Shown piece by piece: positions 34,483 to 42,285 of a stretch of DNA of 64,000 nucleotides. Every line of letters starts with the position of its first letter. Position 1 is the first letter of the stretch. The stretch comes from MFD01275-c22 sp963705885. Its GTDB lineage: Bacteria; Actinomycetota; Actinomycetes; JACCUZ01. The notes under the pieces were generated by a model. That model ran no database searches. It was not told the origin of the DNA and saw only the letters and a list, made by a program, of their open reading frames with translations. The translations under genes and the position numbers were made by a program. Where the stretch lies: NCBI GenBank assembly GCA_963705885.1, contig OY970120.1, positions 1-64,000 on the forward strand, written 5' to 3'.

Positions 34483-35493
34483 ATGGCACTGCAGGACTTC
34501 CCGCGCTACCCGCTGCTGTTCGGGCCGAGCCCGGTCCACCCGCTCGAGCGGCTCACCGCACACCTGGGCGGGGCGGCGATCTGGGCCAAGCGCGAGGACT
34601 GCAACAGCGGGCTCGCCTACGGCGGCAACAAGACCCGCAAGCTCGAGTACATCGCTCCCGACGTCATCGCGCAGGGCGCCGACACCCTCGTGTCGATCGG
34701 CGGCTACCAGTCCAACCACACCCGGCAGGTCGCCGCGCTCGCCGCGAAGATGGGCCTGAAGGCGGTGCTCGTCCAGGAGAAGTGGGTCGACTGGCCGGAC
34801 TCCGTGAACGACCGGGTCGGCAACATCCTGCTGTCGCGCATCATGGGCGCCGAGGTCCGGCTCGATCCCTCGGGCTTCGGGATCGGCTTCAAGGACAGCT
34901 GGAACACGGCGCTCGAGGACGTACGACGGCGGGGCGGCACGCCGTACGGCATCCCGGCAGGGGCCTCGGACCACCGGCTCGGCGGGCTCGGCTTCGCCGG
35001 CTGGGCCGACGAGGTGCGGCAGCAGGAGGAGGCGCTCGGCGTCTTCTTCGACACGATCGTCGTGTGCGCGGTGACCGGGTCGACCCACGCCGGGATGATC
35101 GCGGGGTTCGCCGGCCAGGACCGCCCCCGTCGGGTCATCGGCATCGACGCGTCGGCGAAGATCGACGAGACCCGCGCGCAGGTCGCGCGGATCGCGCGGG
35201 CCACGGCCGAGCTCGTCGGTCTCGGCCGCGACCTGCGCGACGACGAGATCACGGTGCTCGAGGGCTGGGCCGGCGACCGCTACGGCATCCCGGTGCAGTC
35301 GACGCTCGACGCGATCCGGCTCAGCGGGTCGCTGGAGGGGATGATCATCGACCCGGTCTACGAGGGGAAGTCGATGGCCGCGCTCGTGGACCTCGTGCGG
35401 ACGGGTGACATCGGGAAGGACTCCACCGTCCTGTACGCGCACCTGGGCGGGCAGCCGGCCCTGAACGCCTACAGCGCGCTCTTCACCGCCTGA
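34483..35493 (+). CDS. acdS: 1-aminocyclopropane-1-carboxylate deaminase
   Basis: A 336-residue PLP enzyme that splits ACC into 2-oxobutanoate and ammonia, lowering ethylene in host plants. The PLP lysine is in AYGGNKTRKLEYI (Lys50, equivalent to Lys51 of the Pseudomonas enzyme). The diagnostic Tyr-Glu pair is in DPVYEGKSM, and the Leu that separates ACC deaminase from D-cysteine desulfhydrase is in YAHLGGQP. The length equals the family norm of 336-338. ATG 34483 follows GAGAGGAG by about 5 bases. It is divergent from the PP2C gene, with 114 bases between. No AcdR-type regulator is adjacent. Confidence 0.88.
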   Translation: MALQDFPRYPLLFGPSPVHPLERLTAHLGGAAIWAKREDCNSGLAYGGNKTRKLEYIAPDVIAQGADTLVSIGGYQSNHTRQVAALAAKMGLKAVLVQEKWVDWPDSVNDRVGNILLSRIMGAEVRLDPSGFGIGFKDSWNTALEDVRRRGGTPYGIPAGASDHRLGGLGFAGWADEVRQQEEALGVFFDTIVVCAVTGSTHAGMIAGFAGQDRPRRVIGIDASAKIDETRAQVARIARATAELVGLGRDLRDDEITVLEGWAGDRYGIPVQSTLDAIRLSGSLEGMIIDPVYEGKSMAALVDLVRTGDIGKDSTVLYAHLGGQPALNAYSALFTA

Positions 35494-35523
35494 GCCGTCG
35501 CGACGCCGTCATGGTGCCGCCTC

Positions 35524-36248
35524 CTAGGCCGGCACCCGGCCCGCGACGGAGGCGAAGCCGAGCCAGGTGTGCCGGTTGCCCGCCCAGCACCAGCCGACCT
35601 TCGGCGCCCCCCGGTTGGACCTGCCGTCGCGGCCGGTCCCCCCGCTGATCCAGATCGCCGGCGTCCTGGCGTCGAGGCCCTTCCCCTTCCGACGTCGGGA
35701 CCCGATGGTCATGAAACAGGCGTTGCGCTCGAGCTGCGTCGGCTCCTGCAGTAGCCAGCTGATGCCCTCGCTGACCGTGAGCGGGCTCCGGCCGCGACCG
35801 GTGATGGCCGGCAGCGCCTCGTCCGGGCTCAGTTCCCATCTCGTCGCCGCGCTCGATGTCCCGCAGGAGCGGGTCGCACGCAGTCCGTGAGGGCCCGAAC
35901 TCGGCGAGGTCGTCAGGTATAAAAAAGAGCAGGACTGCAGTTCCTCATCTCGTCGCCGCGCTCGATGTCCCGCAAGAGGTAGAACGGTCGGTCGGGCACC
36001 GCCAGTCCGTCGAGGCGCCCGAACTCGGCGAGGTCTGTCAGGTCCACCACGACGAAGCCCGGCTTGTCGTCGCGCCGGAGCAGCGTGGTCAGGGTGGCGG
36101 CGGGGACCAGCGACGGGTGGACCGCCAGCACCGCTCCGGGCTCGTCGGGCAGGCCCGCGGCGTGACCGGCGAACTCGGCGGGGCTGATGCCGGCGAGGGC
36201 CGGAAGGCCGAGCTCTACCAGTCGGTCGAGCTGGGCGGCGACGTCCAT
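35524..36248 (-). pseudogene. DUF5701-family gene split by an internal duplication
   Basis: The N-terminal part (start 36248, GAGGGAGAG upstream) reads MDVAAQLDRLVELGLPALAG to IERGDEMRNCSP and then stops at 35913. The C-terminal part reads in another frame, from EALPAITGRGRSPLTVSEGIS through TPAIWISGG and GAPKVGWCWAGNRHTWLG to a stop at 35524-35526. Together they match the layout of DUF5701 proteins. Between them a stretch of about 100 bases is present twice in imperfect form (35,827-35,918 and 35,935-36,043). The function of the family is unknown. It is downstream of, and parallel to, the SNF2 gene. Confidence 0.7.
35827..36043. repeat. Imperfect tandem duplication inside the DUF5701 gene
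   Basis: Two copies share TCTCGTCGCCGCGCTCGATG plus CCCGAACTCGGCGAGGT. Copy 1 (35,827-35,918) lacks about 16 bases present in copy 2 (35,935-36,043) and has several single-base changes. They are joined by an A-rich 16-base segment (35,919-35,934) foreign in composition to the surroundings. It looks like a slippage or repair event. Confidence 0.75.
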
Positions 36249-36300
36249 GGACTCTCCCTCGAGGCTGTGGGCGTCGGACGGGGGAGCCGCGCCAACGCCG

Positions 36301-38427
36301 TCACTCCGACAGCGCGTCGGTCAGCAGCCCGACGAGCGCCTCGAGCTGGACGTCGACCGACGACACCTCTTCGTCCGACCCGTCGAGAGCCCGTGCGGCG
36401 AGCCCCGCCTTGCTGTCGATCAGCTCGGCGATCCTCGCGTCGATGGTCTGCGCGGCGATGACGCGCCAGGCGGTGACGGGCTCGGTCTGACCGATGCGGT
36501 GGCTGCGGTCGATGGCCTGGGTCTGCTCGGCGGCGGTCCAGGAGAGCTCGGCCAGCACGATGTTGGAGGCGACCTGCAGGTTGAGCCCGACGCCGGCGGC
36601 GGTCAGGGAGCAGACCGCGACGTGGACGTCTGGATCGTTGGTGAACGCGTCGATGTGCTTCTGGCGCGATGCGCGCGTCTGGTCGCCGCGGATCGACGAG
36701 TAGCGGATCCCGCGCTTGGTGAACGTCTCCTCGGCCGCGTCCATCACGTCGATGTGCTTGGCGAAGAAGACGACCTTGCCGGCGCTGCGCGCGAGCTGCG
36801 CGGCGTAGTCGGCGGCCAGTCCGGCCTTCGCCTGGCCGATGCGCCGCATCATGCTGAACACGTTCTCGCCGCTCTTCGCCTCGGTCGACGCCTTGCGCTC
36901 CCGCGTCGCGATCCGTCGCACGAGGTCGTGGTCGATCCCCTCGACGGGCCCGGACGTGCGCCGCGCGAGGGCGCGCTCGTACTGGGACACCAGGCGGCGG
37001 GCGAGGTCGCGCTCCGCCTCGCGGATCGAACGGGTCACCGTCTCGTCGAGCTCCACCGGGAGGTCGGCGATGCGGCGGGCGGGGATGTCGGCGGCCACGT
37101 CGACCTTGCGGCGACGGACGATGCCGAGGTCGATCACGCACCGGCGGGCGGCGCGGTAGAAGCCGGGGTCGGCGGGCGTCAGGCCGGTCTCCTCGAGCGA
37201 CTCCATCAGCTCGGCGAGCGGCTTGGTGTCGTCGATCCAGGCGAGGAACTGCCAGATGGCCCGGAAGTCCTCGATGTCGTTGATCAGCGGCGTGCCGGTC
37301 AGCGCCATCAGCAGGGGGCGCCCGACACGGGCCCGGATGCGCTCCGAGAGCTCCAGCACGTGCTGGGAGCGCTGGGAGGTCTTGTTCTTGATGAAGTGCG
37401 CCTCGTCGACGACCATCCCGCGGAAGCCGTGGTGGCCGATCCAGCCCACGTGGCGGTCGAGCACCTCGTAGTTGACGACGACGATGTCGGCGAAGCCGTC
37501 GATCGTCTCGCCGTCGCCGTGGATGACGGTGACCGTGCGGTCAGGCGTCCAGAGCCCGACCTCGCGCGCCCAGTTGGTCTTGACGACGTTCGGGACGACC
37601 GCGAGCAGCGGGTAGGCGTCCGCCGCCTTCGCCGCGAGCAACGCCTGAGCGGTCTTGCCCAGCCCCGGCTCGTCGGCGAGCAGGAAGGTCCGGTGGCCGG
37701 AGGCGGCAGCGGCGACCACCTGTGCCTGGTGGGGCATCAGGGTGAGGCCACCCGCCGCGGCGAGCGAGGATGCCGGGGGCAGGGCCATGCAGGCCGCGGC
37801 TTCACCGCTGGCCTCCTCGAAGGACCTGAAGAGCGGCTCGAGCAGCTCCCAGCCGGCCAGGCGGCGCGGCGCGACAGCGGTCTGCCGGACGGAGGAGAAG
37901 TCGGGGGCCAGGAAGGGGTTCGCGAGCTGTCGCGAGACGACCGACCGGGGCACGACCCGTTTCTCGGTCGTGACGGAGGCGGATGCGGGCTCCGCGGCCG
38001 GGACCTCCTCGGGGGCCGGCTCGATCCCCGCGTCCCTCAGCATGTCCCGGGTGAGCGACCGAGCCGCGTCGGAGACGACGGCGTCGTCGGCCAGGAGCGC
38101 GAGGAGCGAGGCGTCGCGGACCGCGGACTTGGCGAGGATCGTCGCGACCCCGTCCAGCCGCTTGAGCTGCTCGGCCCGGTAGGCGGCGCTGCTGGTCCCG
38201 TCCGCCTGCACCCGGGCACGCTCCTCGCGCACCAGCAGGGCCACGGCCCGGAACCTCGTGCGCACCGAGGGCCTCACCGGCCCGCGCTCGGCGGCCGCCT
38301 CGATCTCCCGTACGGCCCGCGCGAGCACCGGGATGATCCCCTCGTTGTCGCGTCCGCGGGCACGACGCTGTGAGTGTCGCGGTGCCGGACGGCGAGCGCC
38401 CGACTGGCGCTGGCCCCGTGGAGCCAC
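36301..38427 (-). CDS. SNF2-family DEAD/DEAH helicase
   Basis: A 708-residue SNF2-type ATPase. Walker A is LADEPGLGKTAQALLAAKAA (near residue 275), motif II is VVDEAHFIKNKT, motif III is LMALTGTPLIND, and the helicase C part has AVCSLTAAGVGLNLQ and the closing QAIDRSHRIGQ (motifs V and VI). The N-terminal 200 residues are unassigned. SNF2 proteins translocate on double-stranded DNA; here the target is unknown and no nuclease or methylase partner is adjacent. GTG 38427 follows GAGGAGGAGCC. About 290 bases before it, up to the MerR gene, hold no gene that I could support. Confidence 0.85.
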   Translation of the reverse strand: MAPRGQRQSGARRPAPRHSQRRARGRDNEGIIPVLARAVREIEAAAERGPVRPSVRTRFRAVALLVREERARVQADGTSSAAYRAEQLKRLDGVATILAKSAVRDASLLALLADDAVVSDAARSLTRDMLRDAGIEPAPEEVPAAEPASASVTTEKRVVPRSVVSRQLANPFLAPDFSSVRQTAVAPRRLAGWELLEPLFRSFEEASGEAAACMALPPASSLAAAGGLTLMPHQAQVVAAAASGHRTFLLADEPGLGKTAQALLAAKAADAYPLLAVVPNVVKTNWAREVGLWTPDRTVTVIHGDGETIDGFADIVVVNYEVLDRHVGWIGHHGFRGMVVDEAHFIKNKTSQRSQHVLELSERIRARVGRPLLMALTGTPLINDIEDFRAIWQFLAWIDDTKPLAELMESLEETGLTPADPGFYRAARRCVIDLGIVRRRKVDVAADIPARRIADLPVELDETVTRSIREAERDLARRLVSQYERALARRTSGPVEGIDHDLVRRIATRERKASTEAKSGENVFSMMRRIGQAKAGLAADYAAQLARSAGKVVFFAKHIDVMDAAEETFTKRGIRYSSIRGDQTRASRQKHIDAFTNDPDVHVAVCSLTAAGVGLNLQVASNIVLAELSWTAAEQTQAIDRSHRIGQTEPVTAWRVIAAQTIDARIAELIDSKAGLAARALDGSDEEVSSVDVQLEALVGLLTDALSE

Positions 38428-38713
38428 CGGCTCCTCCTCTGCATGTGCGCGGCACGTTCGCCGCGGCCGAATGACTCCCGTGCGCCGCCCGTCGTCCTGC
38501 CACCGACACGGGCGGCCGAGAGACCGCGTTTCGGCCTCGTCGACGTGCTCACGGGTGTGACCGGGGCGACCACGTCGAGGGCCGGGGGCACCAGCCGCGG
38601 AGCGAAAATCCTCGTCACAGCGCGCATAGCCGGAGCCGGTGCTGCAGCCATAGTAGCCGCCCGCCGGCCCTTACGGGGACGACGGCGCGCTCCGTGCGGC
38701 CGGCCGCCGCGGA

Positions 38714-39103
38714 TCAGACGGAGATGATCGAGCAGAACCCCTCGCACCGCGCGGGGTCCTGGTCGGCGGCGCGTGCGGCGAGGCCCCTCAAGTGACTCCT
38801 CGTCGCTTCCAGCTCCGCGATGCGGGCCTCGACCTCGGCGAGTCGCTCGGCCACGGCAGCTTCGACGTGCTCGCAGGGTGGTGTGCCGTCGTCGCTGATC
38901 TCGAGGATCTGTCGGATCTGGGCCAGCGTGAGGCCGGCGGTCTGGGCGCGCCGGATGAACGCGATGCGGTCCGCCGCCGCCGGGTCGTAGTCGCGGTAGC
39001 CCGATGGGGTGCGCCCCGGTTCCGGGACGAGTCCGTCGGCTTCCCAGAACCGGATCGTCCTGGCCGCCACGGACGTACGTTCGGCCAGCTCACCGATCTT
39101 CAT
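38714..39103 (-). CDS. MerR-family metal-responsive regulator
   Basis: A 129-residue MerR regulator. The winged helix is MKIGELAERTSVAARTIRFW with the second motif GYRDYDPAAADRI. Three Cys residues are placed for metal binding: Cys77 (PPCEHV, start of the dimerisation helix), Cys120 and Cys124 (RCEGFC). The pattern fits sensors of Hg(II) or similar thiophilic metals. The ATG at 39103 follows AAGGGG. It is divergent from the merB operon, with a MerR-type operator in the gap, so it very likely controls both itself and merB. Confidence 0.85.
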   Translation of the reverse strand: MKIGELAERTSVAARTIRFWEADGLVPEPGRTPSGYRDYDPAAADRIAFIRRAQTAGLTLAQIRQILEISDDGTPPCEHVEAAVAERLAEVEARIAELEATRSHLRGLAARAADQDPARCEGFCSIISV

Positions 39104-39114
39104 CGGCTCACCCC

Positions 39115-39146
39115 TTGACCTTCCAGTCGACTGGAAGGTCGACGCT
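39115..39146 (+). promoter_or_regulatory. MerR-type operator/promoter of the merB operon
   Basis: -35 TTGACC (39115-39120) and a weak -10 GACGCT (39141-39146) are 20 bases apart, the over-long spacing MerR activators correct by DNA twisting. The spacer lies in a perfect 24-bp palindrome (39117-39140): half-site GACCTTCCAG, centre TCGA, half-site CTGGAAGGTC. The half-sites match CueR/ZntR/MerR-type operators (ACCTTCC). The direction is towards merB. Confidence 0.8.
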
Positions 39147-39184
39147 ATCAGCACAACGCCGTCGCGACCCTGGAGGACGAGCTG

Positions 39185-39478
39185 ATGCGGATCGAGCTGC
39201 TGTACTTCGACGACTGCCCCCACTGGAGGACTGCCGACGAACGGGTCCGCGCCGTCGCGGAAGCCCGCGGTCTCGACGTGACCCGCCGGTTGGTCACGAC
39301 CCCTGCGGAAGCCGAGGCGGCCCGGTTCCGGGGCTCCCCGACGATCCTGGTGGACGGCCGGGACCCGTTCGCGTCGGGGGACGAGGCGTTCGGGCTGTCG
39401 TGCCGGCTGTACCAGACCCCGGAGGGACCTGCCGGATCCCCCACCACCGCCCAGCTCGAGGCGGTGCTCGATGAGTGA
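39185..39478 (+). CDS. Thioredoxin-fold protein of the merB operon
   Basis: A 97-residue thioredoxin-like protein. It begins MRIELLYFDDCPHW, the betaalpha turn where thioredoxins have CxxC; only the first Cys is present (CPHW). The cis-Pro region reads FRGSPTILVDG. Small proteins of this type accompany alkylmercury lyases in Actinomycetota and may deliver or accept thiol-bound mercury (inference). GGAGGA lies 7 bases before ATG 39185. Its end overlaps the merB start by 8 bases. Confidence 0.75.
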   Translation: MRIELLYFDDCPHWRTADERVRAVAEARGLDVTRRLVTTPAEAEAARFRGSPTILVDGRDPFASGDEAFGLSCRLYQTPEGPAGSPTTAQLEAVLDE

Positions 39479-40106
39479 CGTCACCGACACCGATGCGGCG
39501 CTCGCCCTGGCCGCACCCCGGCTCGACCCGACCGGCCGACGCATCGCCGTCGCGACCTACCGGACGCTTGCCCTGGGCAAGCCCGCGTCGCTGGACGCGA
39601 TCGCCGCCGCGGCCGATGTCGATGTCATGGCGGTGAGCTCGTTCCTCGACAGCCGGGCGGCGGTGTTCCGGGACAGCGCGGGGGACGTCGTCGGGTTCTG
39701 GGGACTCGCCGTGGCCGAGATGCCCCACCGTCTCCGCGTCGACGGCCGCGACCTGTACGCCTGGTGCGCCTGGGACCCGCTCTTCCTCGGCCTGGTCCTC
39801 GGACCGCTCCGCGTCACGACCGAGGACCCCGAGAGCGGTGACACGATCACCTACGGGCTCGACGGCGACGGCACCGTCCAGGATCTCTCCCATCCCGACT
39901 CGGTGCTGTCCTTCCTGCGACCGGACCGGGAGTGGGGCGACGACGTCATGGCCACCTTCTGCCACTACGTGCTCCAGTTCGGCAGTCCCGCCACGGCGCG
40001 GCTCTGGACGTCGCGCCACGAAGGAACCTTCGTGCTCGACCTGGCCACCGGCGCCGACCTGGCCCGTCGCGACGTGGAGCGGACCTTCGGAGGAGTGCTC
40101 GCATGA
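39471..40106 (+). CDS. merB: Organomercurial lyase MerB
   Basis: A 211-residue alkylmercury lyase, which cleaves the C-Hg bond of organomercurials to give Hg(II) and a hydrocarbon. The three catalytic residues are in place: Cys99 and Asp102 in LYAWCAWDPLFLG, and Cys164 in ATFCHYVLQFGS (equivalent to Cys96, Asp99 and Cys159 of the well-studied enzyme). The N-terminal winged-helix-like part is also present. No mercuric reductase (merA) lies within the window, so Hg(II) disposal must happen elsewhere. ATG 39471 is within the preceding gene, and its stop overlaps the next ATG (ATGA). Confidence 0.92.
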   Translation: MSDVTDTDAALALAAPRLDPTGRRIAVATYRTLALGKPASLDAIAAAADVDVMAVSSFLDSRAAVFRDSAGDVVGFWGLAVAEMPHRLRVDGRDLYAWCAWDPLFLGLVLGPLRVTTEDPESGDTITYGLDGDGTVQDLSHPDSVLSFLRPDREWGDDVMATFCHYVLQFGSPATARLWTSRHEGTFVLDLATGADLARRDVERTFGGVLA

Positions 40107-40648
40107 GCATCGACGCCGCCGACGTCCCCTATCTGCCCGGTCCGGTCGGCCGCATCGTGCGACTCGTGCTCGGGCTGCTCGCCGCCCAGGCGGCGGTCGG
40201 CGCCGGACTCGCCCTGGTCGACGGGGTCAGCGGCGCGCCGGACCTCGCTGACACCGGCCTGGTCGTCGCGGTCGTGATCGCCGCCTGGCTGACCCCGACC
40301 GTGTACGACATCGGCCTCGGCACGAGCCACGGCAACCGATGGCGGCTCCTCGCGGCAGCCGGCATCGCCGCCAGCGCACTCGTCGGCCTCGGCCTCGACG
40401 CACCGGGCACCGGCCTCACCGTCGGCGTCCTCGTCTGGGTCGTCATCACGCTCGGCTGGCTCGGCATCGCGTTCCTCGTCGCCACCGTGCTGCGCACGCC
40501 GGGCTGTGAGATGCGCTCGCTCCCCCACCTCGCCAGCCTCGTCCGGCGTGACGGCCGGGACTTCGTCGCCTGCCCGGGGCCGCTGCAGCCGCTCGACCGG
40601 TGGGAGGCCCGCACGACCGGACGCGCCGAACCCTGGGTCCGGACCTGA
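40103..40648 (+). CDS. Membrane protein of the merB operon
   Basis: A 181-residue protein with about four membrane helices (residues about 15-40, 50-66, 76-94, 104-130) and a C-terminal cytosolic tail carrying two Cys residues (GCEMRSLPHL and FVACPGPL). The tail Cys spacing is unlike MerT or MerC. The family was not recognised. Coupling to merB by a 4-base overlap suggests a role in mercury handling, such as transport or delivery (inference). Confidence 0.6.
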   Translation: MSIDAADVPYLPGPVGRIVRLVLGLLAAQAAVGAGLALVDGVSGAPDLADTGLVVAVVIAAWLTPTVYDIGLGTSHGNRWRLLAAAGIAASALVGLGLDAPGTGLTVGVLVWVVITLGWLGIAFLVATVLRTPGCEMRSLPHLASLVRRDGRDFVACPGPLQPLDRWEARTTGRAEPWVRT

Positions 40649-40769
40649 ACGGCCATGCGCGCCCGACTACCTGTCGGGCTGACCCGGATGGGCCCGTGCT
40701 CTCGACGTACCGGGTGCCGACATCGTGTGCGCGGCGGGCGGTGGAGCGAGGAATCGCTCGACAGGTTCG

Positions 40770-41360
40770 TCAACGGTACGCGGGCATGAGTCCGACTGAA
40801 ACGAGCAGCAGCGGGATCGCGACCAGCAGCGCGGCGAGCACGATCGGAGCACCTAGTACCCCGATCAGGGCCTCGCGTCGCCCACTGTCGTACCGACGGG
40901 AGAATGACACGGCCAGCACGCCATACCCGGCAGCGGCGATCAGGAAGAGAACGAGATAGCCGACGCTGCGGGTGGTGAGGTCATCGGCATCGCCGGCCAC
41001 GCCGGTGAGCATGCCGATGGCCTCGACAATGCCGCCCAGGCAATAGAGACCGAGCAGTGCGGCGGCGCCGCAGACCATGACGGCGACCAGCCGGGGCGAA
41101 ACGGGGACGCGTCGACGGGTTACTGACAACAGTGCCACGGCGCCGCCGAGAAGCTTGAGCACAGACACGGTCCAGTCCATGACGGACAGCGCCGTCGCGT
41201 ACTCGGCGTATGCACCTTCGGTGAAACGCCCGGTGGTCTCAAAGGCAACGTTGACCGCAGCGAAACCGACACACCAGGCCGCAACCAGCCAGGCCACAGC
41301 TCGCACCCGGGGGCTTGCCGGACGAGAACCGAGGACGCAAGCAGCCGCGTGGCTGCACAT
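40770..41360 (-). CDS. Membrane protein, function unknown
   Basis: A protein of up to 196 residues with about five membrane helices: around residues 22-40, 60-80, 92-116, 128-150 and 165-190. The loop GRFTEGAYAEYATALSVMDW after the first helix suggests a DUF-type membrane family, not identified. The N-terminus is uncertain because the ATG at 41360 lies inside the coding end of the upstream reductase; a GTG near 41300 (VRAVAWLVAAW) would also fit. It is the last minus-strand gene of the ECF41-linked region. Confidence 0.55.
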   Translation of the reverse strand: MCSHAAACVLGSRPASPRVRAVAWLVAAWCVGFAAVNVAFETTGRFTEGAYAEYATALSVMDWTVSVLKLLGGAVALLSVTRRRVPVSPRLVAVMVCGAAALLGLYCLGGIVEAIGMLTGVAGDADDLTTRSVGYLVLFLIAAAGYGVLAVSFSRRYDSGRREALIGVLGAPIVLAALLVAIPLLLVSVGLMPAYR

Positions 41361-42285
41361 CTAGCGCATCTCCCATCACACGAATGATCGTCCTGCCGAT
41401 CGTCCTGCGATCCGGGGCGAGCGCCTCGGGCGCCTCAAGCAGCGTCCGCACGGCTCCGACCATCGGCGTGAGCCGTCCGTCGCGGACCCGCCGGGCCAAT
41501 GCCGCGAGCTTGGTGCGATCCGGTTCGACGACGAAGAAGATGGCTCGCCCGTCCTGGGGCTTCAGCCTGGGGGGCGCCGCGACAGTGACGAGCGTGCCGC
41601 CCGGGCGCACCAGTGCAGCAGCGCGGTCAAGGACCTCGCCACCGATCACGTCGAAGACCACGTCGACCTTGCCCACGTTCTCCAGCGGCTCGGTCTCGAG
41701 GTCGAGGAAGACATCCGCACCCAGACCAGACGCGGTGTCCCCGTCGGCGGATCGACCGGCGCCGATCACTCTCGCCCCGACCTCATGGGCCAGTTGCACT
41801 GCCATCGAACCGACAGCGCCCGCGGCCCCTGTGATCAAGACGGTCTGGCCCGCCACCAGCCGGGCGTGGTCGAACAGACCCTGCCATGCGGTCAGCCCGG
41901 AGATGGGCAGTGCCGCTGCCACGGTGTGGTCGAGGTCGGCCGGAAGCGGTGCCAGGTTGCGTGCCTCCACCGCGGCGTACTCAGCCAGTGAGCCGTTGCG
42001 GGCCCAGTCAGTCAGCCCGAACACTCTCTGACCAACGGTCAGCCCCGTCGTGCCGAAGCCCAGCTCGGCGACGACACCCGACAGCTCGTGTCCAGGCACG
42101 CTCGGCGTCCGATCGCGACCAGCGCGGTCGGACCACGTTGCCGGCCAGTCAAGCTCTCCCCGGGTGAACCCCGCGGCATGTACTCGCACGATGACGTCGT
42201 TCTCGGCGGCGTGCGGGTAGGGCATCTCTGTCAGGCACAGTCCGTTGATGCCGGCGGTACGGTCTCGAACAGTGACGGCCAACAT
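41239..42285 (-). CDS. Zinc-independent quinone oxidoreductase-like MDR protein, extended C-terminus
   Basis: A 348-residue medium-chain dehydrogenase/reductase of the quinone oxidoreductase type. It begins with a GroES-like N-domain (VRVHAAGFTRGELDWP, VPGHELSGVVAELG) and has the NADPH motif GQTVLITGAAGAVGSMAVQLA near residue 145. The Cys/His zinc set of alcohol dehydrogenases is missing. The family ends near RTIIRV, but here about 45 extra Cys/Arg-rich residues follow and overlap the next gene, so a 3' change or frameshift is possible. ATG 42285 follows GGAAGGA. Such oxidoreductases are common ECF41 partners. Confidence 0.75.
   Translation of the reverse strand: MLAVTVRDRTAGINGLCLTEMPYPHAAENDVIVRVHAAGFTRGELDWPATWSDRAGRDRTPSVPGHELSGVVAELGFGTTGLTVGQRVFGLTDWARNGSLAEYAAVEARNLAPLPADLDHTVAAALPISGLTAWQGLFDHARLVAGQTVLITGAAGAVGSMAVQLAHEVGARVIGAGRSADGDTASGLGADVFLDLETEPLENVGKVDVVFDVIGGEVLDRAAALVRPGGTLVTVAAPPRLKPQDGRAIFFVVEPDRTKLAALARRVRDGRLTPMVGAVRTLLEAPEALAPDRRTIGRTIIRVMGDALDVQPRGCLRPRFSSGKPPGASCGLAGCGLVCRFRCGQRCL

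Noticed and set aside
35919..35934. TATAAAAAAGAGC as a promoter -10 element
   Set aside because: It lies exactly at the joint of the duplicated copies inside a gene on the other strand and has no matching -35; better explained as an insertion junction.
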